A program made the translations under genes and the position numbers. The notes under the pieces were generated by a model. The model made no database searches. It was not told the DNA's origin and was given only the letters and a program-made list of their open reading frames with translations. This document shows positions 56,778 to 64,000 of a DNA stretch of 64,000 nucleotides, piece by piece. The DNA is from Cervus elaphus (lineage: Eukaryota > Chordata > Mammalia > Artiodactyla > Cervidae). Numbering within the stretch: the first letter of the stretch is position 1; the number at the start of each line of letters is the position of its first letter. The stretch lies in NCBI RefSeq assembly GCF_910594005.1, contig NC_057819.1, positions 128,747,669-128,811,668 of the forward strand. The letters are read 5' to 3'.

Positions 56778-56960
56778 GAAACTGTTAGTTGCTCAGTGTC
56801 ATGTCTGCCTCTTTTCAACCCCGTGAACTGTAGCCCGCCAGGCTCCTCCGTCCATGGGATTCTCCAGGCAAGAATACTGGAGTGGGTTGCCATTTCCTCC
56901 TCCAGGGGATCTTCCTGACCCAGGGATCAGGCAGATTCTTTACTGTCTGAGCCACCAGGG
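56778..56960 (-). mobile_element. Bov-tA SINE
   Basis: Minus copy, missing some of the tRNA part near the B box. Confidence 0.88.
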
Positions 56961-57420
56961 ACCCGAGGAAGACACGGTCAGACCCACCAGGCTGACCTGA
57001 CGGCCCCTCCGTCTCACACTGCTGCCCTTCTGGCCTTTTCTCTCCTACTGCTCGGGCAGAAGCACCGGCCTTTTCAGCCCAGCCAGCGGGTTTCCCACGG
57101 GCAATTCCCGAGTCCAGGCGTCTGCCTGCTCATCCTCAGTGCTCAGCTCTCCCCTCTCCTCCGGGGAGGACCCTGCATCTCTGCCTCCTGTCACTCATGC
57201 GGTAGTGACGCCCACGCGCCTCTCCATAGACTGTGCGGCAGCGCTAAACTTTTCATACATCTGCACCAATTTTCAAAAATTTTTAATAAAGGCAAGAATG
57301 AGGTTCTGCATTCTGCTGATAACTCTCCAAATGCAGTGCTCATAAAGCTACACAGTCTCTCAGAGCTGCCATGGAGGATCCTTCAGACGGATGCAGCATC
57401 CATCTAGATCACTCACTATA

Positions 57421-57550
57421 TGAAGGGTGGATGGATTGATGGAGGGGTGGTTGGATGAATGAATGAAGGGATGGAGGGAGGGAGGGATGGAGGGAGGGAG
57501 AAAGGGATGGAGAGCAAGGGGAGGGGAAAAGGGAGGATGGAAGGGAGGAT
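57421..57550 (+). repeat. GGAT/GGGA simple repeat
   Basis: Purine-rich run of GGAT, GAAT and GGGA units with interruptions. Confidence 0.85.
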
Positions 57551-57749
57551 CAATGTGGACAAAGAAAAGCCCAGCACATAGTAGGTCCACAGAATATTTG
57601 TTGAGTGAATGCCTGGTGCTTCTCTCCTTCACAGGACCTGCAGGACAGGCATGGGGGCAGGGAGAGAAGCTGAACCCCCCACCCCACCCTCACACTTAAA
57701 AATATCCCAGTGAAACTGCAATTCAGATTGGGACTTGCACCCATGGTCT

Positions 57750-58011
57750 TTTTAAAGTTATATTTAATTAACTAATTCTATTTTTGGCCGCGTTGGGTGT
57801 TCGTTGCTGCCAGGGCTTTTCTCTAGCTGCCATGCTCAGGCTTCTCACAGGGCGGCTTCTCTGCTGTGGAGCACAAGGTCTAGAGCGTGGGTGGGCTCAG
57901 TGGTCGAGGCCCTCGGACTGAGTTGCCCCGCGGCATGTGGGATCTGCCCGGACCGTGTCCCCTGCACTGGCAGGCGGGTTCTTAACCACTGGACCACCAG
58001 GGAAGTTCCTG
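57750..58011 (-). mobile_element. Long CHR-type SINE
   Basis: Minus copy with TCTGCTGTGGAGCACAAGGT and the CACTGGACCACCAGGGAAGT end. Confidence 0.88.
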
Positions 58012-58901
58012 GACCTTCCTGTTGGCAGCAACCCCAGAGACAGACGTTCACCCTCTTGAATTGCCTAAGAAGAGACCATTAACAGTCCAGTAACACAAAG
58101 ATCTGTATTCAAGTACCGAAGGTGTTTCCCAGCTTCCCAAGGGGGACAAGTAGTAAAATCAGCTGCAGCCACTGAAAGGTGAAGCTAGGAGCCTGGAGGG
58201 AAGGCTTCCCTCCTTCATGGGAAGGTCAGCCCCACAGGAAACAGTGGGAACAGGAGCCAAAGCCCTGGTCCTGGGAGACGGCCTGCGGCTCTGGGTGGAG
58301 CCGGGATGCTGCATTCAACAGACACCTCCCTGGTGATGCCGATACTCTAAGAGGGGCCCAGGGAGGACCTCGGAGGAGGTGAAGGCCCCTGGATTTTAGA
58401 GCCTGGCCCAGGTTGCCGTTACTGAGTCACTCTGGCTATGAAGCATGGAGGATGGGTTGGAAGGTCCAAGACGGTGGCCGTGGCAATGAGGAGGGCTACT
58501 GTCAGTATCCGACGGCCAGGGAGGAGGGTCTCAGCGGAGGGGTGGGGGGCGGCTGTTTGGTCGGAAGGCTGAAGGTGGGCAGAGGGCGCGTCCAGAGCTG
58601 CAGGAAGCCTTCATCTTCTCTCCTTGCCCCCCTCCCCCCGGCATCCCCACGCCCTTCCCCCCTCTCCAGTCATCCTGCCGGCCCCAGCCACCCCTGAGGG
58701 CTGCCCAATTTAGATGCTTCCAGCCTCCAGCTTCCAGGGCACATCGGAAGGAGACCTGGACTGGCCAAGAAATCAGCAGAGACCTCACGGTGGGCGGAGG
58801 GCGCTTATGACACAGGGCGTGGCCCGAGGGCCTGAAAGACCTTCCTCGGCCTCTATATTTTCTCTCCTCCAATTCACTCCATTCATTCAAACTATGTTTA
58901 A

Positions 58902-59121
58902 TGGGTCTTCCCCGGTGGCTCAGTGATAAAGAATCTGCCTGTCAATGCAGGAGCCGCAGGAGGCATGGGTTCGATCCCTGGGTCGGGAAGATCCCTCGGA
59001 CAAGGGAATGACAACCCACTCCAGTATTCTTGCCTGGGAAATCCCACGGACAGAGGAGCCTGCGGAGGACTACCGCCCGTGGGGTCTCAAAGAGTTGGAC
59101 ACGCCTGAGCAACTGAGCACG
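58902..59121 (+). mobile_element. Bov-tA SINE
   Basis: Full-length copy with a 10-bp expansion in the tRNA part (GCCGCAGGAGGCATGGGTTC). Confidence 0.92.
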
Positions 59122-59448
59122 CATGCGCGAACTCTTTTTCTGTGCCAGGCCCTGGACTGGAATAACCAGGCTTGGTGGGATTTGGTGTTTCACCCAACCC
59201 GAGTCCCGAACAGTAAGGGCTGTGCCCGCAGGCACGACGGTCCTCCTGGGGGTGCCCGTGGGGGAGTTCATGGTTTCTGTTGGAGCCGGGAGGCAGGAGG
59301 AGCGGGGCGGGGAAGAGGGGGGCATCCCTCAATGGCCGTTCCAACTCGACGCTGCTCTGCAAGGCTGGGCTTGTCCACGGCGGACATCACTCTGCAAAAA
59401 CCCGTGCCTACTTGCAGTCCCGTCTCCTTCGCTTGTTCTAAAGCAGGG

Positions 59449-59464
59449 AGTGTGTGTGTGTGTG
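59449..59464. repeat. Short GT run
   Basis: About 8 GT units. Confidence 0.8.
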
Positions 59465-60162
59465 GGATCACTACCTCCCTCTCCTCTCTCACGGGGCTGC
59501 TGTGACGCCCCAATGGGACAGTGAGAATCAGAACCATCTTGCCTGCCTCCCCCAGGGTCGGAAAATCGCCGCCCAGCCCTGGGTGTAGTTCCCACCAGTG
59601 GCCACACGAGGGTGCTGAGGCTGTGACTGGAAATAGGAAGGGACGGAACCGGCCGTTGTCTGCCTTGAATCCTAAAACCTCCGACTGAGAACACGTACAT
59701 AAATTAGAGGTAATATTTGTATGGTATTTCATACCTGACGGGGTGCTCTCATATCTACCATCTCATATAATTTCTAAGAGGCCCCCAAGAGGCCCACGCC
59801 GTCAGCTGCCGGCAGGGCTGGCCTTTAAACCATCCTGGCTGGGGGTTGTTTATTAAACCTTAAAGGTTTTCAGCCCCGAGGGGAGAGGGTAGGGTGCCTC
59901 TGGCTGAATTTGGTTACTTGGGGAAAGGACGCGGAGGGAGGGAAAGAGGCAGGGTGTGGGCACGGGGCTGGTGCTTTTATGGGGGGGGGGGCGTGGACCA
60001 GAGGTGGCTAAAGGGATGCAGGGTTCTCCCCTCCTCCACCCTCAAAGAGTAACCTCAGGTCCTCCCACCCCCAACCCCCCCCCCCCGGCCCCGGAGATGG
60101 AGGTTTAATATTCTCCCAGCTGGTGTGCTAAAAGTCATAAGGCATGGCTGGTCAGACTGGAA

Positions 60163-60387
60163 CAGGGTTTCTCAAACTCAGACTGCTGACTTTTGGACCA
60201 GGTCATTCTCCTTTCTTTGCGGGTGGGGTGCGGGTGGGGAGCAGTTCTGAACACGTAGCATGTTCGGTTCTCCCTGGCCTCTACCTGCCAGATGCCGGAC
60301 CCTCACCCCTGTGACAGACAAGTGCATCTCCAGACATGGCCATGTGTCCCTGGGGAGCAAAAAATCGCTCCATATTGAGAGCCACTG
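60163..60387 (-). mobile_element. MER20 hAT element, near full length
   Basis: Runs from CAGGGTTTCTCAAACTCAGA to TTGAGAGCCACTG with inverted ends and internal CTGGCCTCTACCTGCCAGAT and ATCTCCAGACATGGCCATGT, the MER20 order. About 225 bp. Confidence 0.8.
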
Positions 60388-61279
60388 GACCAGAAACCAA
60401 GAGGACATTCTTTACTATAGTGATGCCTGTCCTGCACCTGTGGCCAGGTACCCCTGTGCTCAGGCCACTGTCTTTGCACCCAGTGGCCATTGCTCATTGG
60501 TACCTGGCCCTTGCCCTGGGATGTTCAAAGGCCCAGCATCTTCCTCTGCTGCTTCTGTGTGGGTCTCTGGCCGGCCGGCAAGGACGGGTGTGGGCAGGTA
60601 GTCAGTCACAGGAGCACGTGCAGGCCCATCGGCCAGGAGCCCTGGCCCTTAGGAATGGTGCTCTCTTCTTCAGCAGCGGGAGGACCATTTCCAGTGGGGG
60701 TCCTTGTCTGAGTATGGGGTCTGGTGAGGGAGGGGTGGAGGCAGGAGGCAGAAAAGGCTCCCGGGGAGCTTGTTGTTAAGGGGCCTTTAAGGGAGCAGAC
60801 GCCCACCTGCCCAGACAGCTCATTGACTGATTAAATGGATTCAACCCATTTTTAGAGAGCTCCTTCTGTCAGCTCCTTCAGGCAGGTGGTGAAGACACAG
60901 AAATAAGATCCGGTCTGCGTCTCTGTCTCCATCTCCAGAAACTCACAGACTAGCAGGAGAGGCACAGATAAGGCAGTAAGTGCTTCTCGTTCACGGGGGG
61001 ACCAGATGGGGACCGTGGGAGCCTAATCCAGGCTGGGGATGGGCTGGGCTCAGGGAAACCCTCCAGGAGGAAGTTACGATGATGCCCATTCACAGCTGAG
61101 AGAACCCACCCAACACGCTCAGCAGCCTGCCAGCAAGAGCAAACCTTCACCGCAAATATGTTCCAGGGGGGGACAAGAACAGCAATGAGCAATAATAGCA
61201 AAAGAAGCAATGAGACTGGGTGGCCTCAATCCAGGAGGTCTTCCTGGAGGAAGTGCTGCGATAGTATTTGAGGAAAACT

Positions 61280-61385
61280 GTCCCTGGAGATGGAGAGTCT
61301 TGGATTGAAATCCTATGTCTGACTGAGAGACCTTGAACCAGTCTCCTGGCATCTCTGAGCCTCAGTCTCTGTTGAGGAGGGATGT
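61280..61385 (+). mobile_element. MIR SINE
   Basis: GGATTGAAATCCTATGTCTG, GAGACCTTGAACCAGTCTCC, TCTGAGCCTCAGTCTCTG. Confidence 0.7.
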
Positions 61386-61526
61386 GAATCCTTCTAAGAC
61401 TTCCCAGTCCCTGTGCTGAGCAGGTGGAGTCCACACAACTGTCGGCAGCGGAGACCACAATAGCAAGTTCTTAGCCTAGCAGCTGGCTCTGGGGCTGTGA
61501 ACTGAGTGTAAGCCAAGAGTTGCCAG

Positions 61527-61830
61527 TGGGGCCTCCTGGGTGGCTCAGTGGGAAAGAATCTGCCTGCCAAAGCAGAAGACATGGGTTCGATCCCTGGTCT
61601 GGGAAGATCCCACATGCCACGGAGCTACCAAGCTCGTGTGCCACAACTACTGAGCCTGTGTCCTGGAGCCCAGGAGCCACAACTACGGAGTCCACAAGCC
61701 ACAGCTATTGACGCCCAAATGCCCTAGAGCCCGTGCTCTGAAACCAGAGAAGCCACCGCAATGAGAAGCCTGCGAGCCTCAACTCGAGGAAAGCCCCCAC
61801 AGCAAGGAAGACCCAGCATAGCCAAGAAAG
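61527..61830 (+). mobile_element. Long CHR-type SINE
   Basis: GGGGCCTCCTGGGTGGCTCA start, CACAACTACTGAGCCTGTGT body, ends CAGCATAGCCAAGAAAGTAA. The 11-bp AAGAGTTGCCAGTGG-like flanks at about 61514 and 61835 look like its target-site duplication. Confidence 0.9.
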
Positions 61831-62199
61831 TAAGAGTTGCCAGTGGATCTGGAGCACTACAACCCGGAGAAGAGGGGGTGCGCTGGGGTGGCCCCGGACC
61901 TGGGTGAGGCAGGACCCCTGGGGAAACCCGCTTGGTGCCCAGAGGGGACCCAGCCAGTGTGACAGATGCCACTTCCTCAATTCCCCTGCCTCCACCCCCC
62001 GCTTTACACCGTGAACAGCTTCCATGGTGTCCAACCTGCTACCGTAAAAACGATGGATTAGACAGCGTCCACCAGCAGCGAGGAAAATAATATCAGGGCA
62101 GAGGAGGATCCATCCTGAGCGTAAGGGATGCCAAGGATGAGGGGCGCATGAGAGAGAGGAAGAAAAAAGGGCACAGGCCCTTCAGAGTAAGGGACGGGG

Positions 62200-62500
62200 G
62201 CCCGGCCTATCGGCTTGTATATATCTTGCATTATGCAGCGGGAGAGAGAAAATCAATAGAGCTGTCAGCAATGTAATGCATTCAGTATTGCAGACAGCCC
62301 CATCTCAGGATGCTCCAGACAGATGCTTCAAATTAAAAGAAGGGGGGAGGGAGAGAAGGACTGCAGGGGTGGGAGACAAACGCCCTGACAAACCAGAGGG
62401 AAAGAGGGGGCATGACTGAGGTGCTGGGAAAATTAAAGTCCATTAATCACCAGACTGGGAGAGCATCCTGGGTGTGACTGACTGGAGACCCTTATCATCG
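62200..62500. other. Candidate conserved non-coding block
   Basis: Repeat-free DNA with dense AT-rich homeodomain-like words (CAATGTAATGCATT, TCCATTAATCACC). Conservation is not tested here. Confidence 0.25.
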
Positions 62501-62900
62501 GGGTGGCCGGGCCTTGGCCCCCTCTGCCAGGCGGGCTTCATGGTGGGGGAGAGGGGAGAGCGTGGGGGCCTCTAGTATGAGCGGGTGGTGGAGGCTGGGC
62601 TAGACTGGGGGGTGGGGGTGGGGGAAGCCAGATGCAGTGAATGATAACCTTTGAGCCTCGGGGGGTGTGGGGGTCTTTGGGTTGGTGGGGAGCTCCATGG
62701 ACCTGCCCGCTGGGTGCCTGCTTTCCCCTCAACCTCAGAGTCTCTGGCCTCCTACCCCCTCCTTACAGGAGCCCCAAGGGCTGCCTGCATCACCCCCTCC
62801 TTGGAGGTGACCCCCGTCGGGGAGCCTGGGTGGTCTGTATGTCCTTCCCAGAACTAGCTGGCTCAGGACTTAGGAGCCCTGGGGAAGACGTGTGCATGGG

Positions 62901-62925
62901 GTGTGTGTGTGTGTGTGTGTGTGTG
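62901..62925. repeat. GT microsatellite
   Basis: About 12 GT units. Confidence 0.9.
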
Positions 62926-64000
62926 AAGGGCCCCCCCTCCCCTCCTGCAGGAAGCCCGGTGCACCCACCCTCCCTGAAGGGTTCACCTGCCCAGGGTGGG
63001 CCAGCTGAGAAGAAAACCAGAGCCGACCCCACATCGACGTGCGGGGAGGGGGCAGGATGGTGCTGCCTCCAGGACGGGGTCACTTCTCACCAACAGTTGG
63101 CCCCCACTGCCCTCTGGATGCTTCCAGACCCTGACTGGAAACAGCACAGCAATGACTGGAGGGTCGTTTTCACCTCGGGGCTGGTTTTAAGCAGGTGTGG
63201 GCAGCAGGCGCAGGGAACCGAGAGGGAGACCGGCCCCTGGCCCAGAGTGTGGCAGGGGCGCCCCAGCTGACCGCGGACAGTCTGTGGTCGGGGCGGGCGC
63301 CCCACTGACAGGGCGGCACCTCCCGCCGAAGGACGCGCTCAACCCTCTGCAGCCTCTCGGGGAGGCTCGCGGTCTCTCCCCCCCATCCTGCCTTCTCTCC
63401 ACGTCTCCCTCTTCTCCTCCCTCCCATCTCCCCCCAGAGCACCCCACTGGCCGACTCCCACAGGGTCATGGTCTACGGGACCCGGAGCAGGGTGGAGTTC
63501 CGACCTGGAGGGGCCAGCCGGCCTGTCCTCACGGCGCCGGGAGCCCGTGGACGGCAGCCCTCCGGGGGCCCCATGACCCGGTGTGATCGCCTCGCCGTCT
63601 GGCTCCTCCGTGGTTCAGAGGCAGAGGATTCCCTGGGCTCAGCCTGCTCCCGTCTGTCCCGCCCCTCATCCCAGCATCCGCCGCACTCCCTGGTCCCCGG
63701 AAGCCCCGCCACGTCTGCAGGTTCAGGCTGGCATCCACAGGCGCAGACGCGCCCTGGCCGGTGAGCCTCCCGCCCACCCGAAAAACAGGTAGGCCCGAGG
63801 CTGCTTCCCCGGGTAGCATCGCCCAGGACACGTTCTACCAATTAAACTGGTGACCGCGTTTCCAGAAGCAATTACGGAGAGCTGCACTGCCTCCCAAGGC
63901 GAGGCGATTAAGGAGGGTGCTCGAGGCCGCGGTGCGGCTGGAAGCAGGGCCCCAAGGGGTCAGGGGACCGAGGGGTCAGGGGACCGCAGGGACGCCAGGC

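Larger units (their letters stand above)
55000..64000. other. DNA upstream of RPL38 with no recognised gene
   Basis: Nine kilobases with Bov-tA/BOV-A2, CHR, MER20, MIR and simple repeats, plus unassigned stretches (56000-56770, 58050-58900, 59150-60160, 61850-64000). No open frame resembles a protein I know. A non-coding transcript cannot be excluded. Confidence 0.6.

Noticed and set aside
57360..57632. A Pro/His/Ser-rich open frame
   Set aside because: It is a translation of the GGAT/GGGA simple repeat.

Overview
The window is nuclear DNA from a ruminant, most likely a bovid (cattle, sheep, goat or a relative). Two things show this. Bovid-type repeats are everywhere: Bov-tA and BOV-A2 SINEs, tRNA-Glu CHR-type SINEs, and BovB (RTE) LINE fragments, on top of older mammalian MIR, L2, L1, MER5 and MER20 copies. 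Three vertebrate genes with GT-AG introns are also recognisable. The gene order RPL38 - TTYH2 - DNAI2, all in one direction, matches the order I recall from human 17q25.1. Here all three genes are on the minus strand. Species cannot be fixed from the sequence alone.

Layout from left to right: 1-6.2 kb holds the 5' end of DNAI2 (ciliary outer dynein arm intermediate chain 2): coding exon 2 with the start codon, a probable non-coding exon 1, and a CpG-rich promoter with an RFX X-box. The rest of DNAI2 lies beyond the left edge. From 6.3 to 10.5 kb is a repeat-rich gap. From 10.5 to about 45.7 kb is the whole of TTYH2 (tweety-family membrane protein). All 14 coding exons could be placed; their lengths sum to 1602 nt (533 residues plus stop) with phase kept at every junction. 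From 45.8 to 50.8 kb is intergenic DNA with an unusual inverted repeat of about 295 bp per arm. From 50.8 to 55.0 kb is RPL38 (ribosomal protein eL38, 70 residues, four coding-part exons plus a non-coding first exon). From 55 to 64 kb I recognise no gene; it holds SINEs, simple repeats, MER20, MIR and unassigned sequence.

The genes do not form a pathway. RPL38 is a housekeeping ribosomal gene, TTYH2 a plasma-membrane protein gene and DNAI2 a motile-cilium gene; their adjacency is old vertebrate synteny. Almost all other open frames in the window are chance frames in GC-rich intron or repeat DNA. No CRISPR, operon, phage, tRNA or rRNA gene was seen. I did not find a new molecular system. The least explained object is the inverted repeat between TTYH2 and RPL38.
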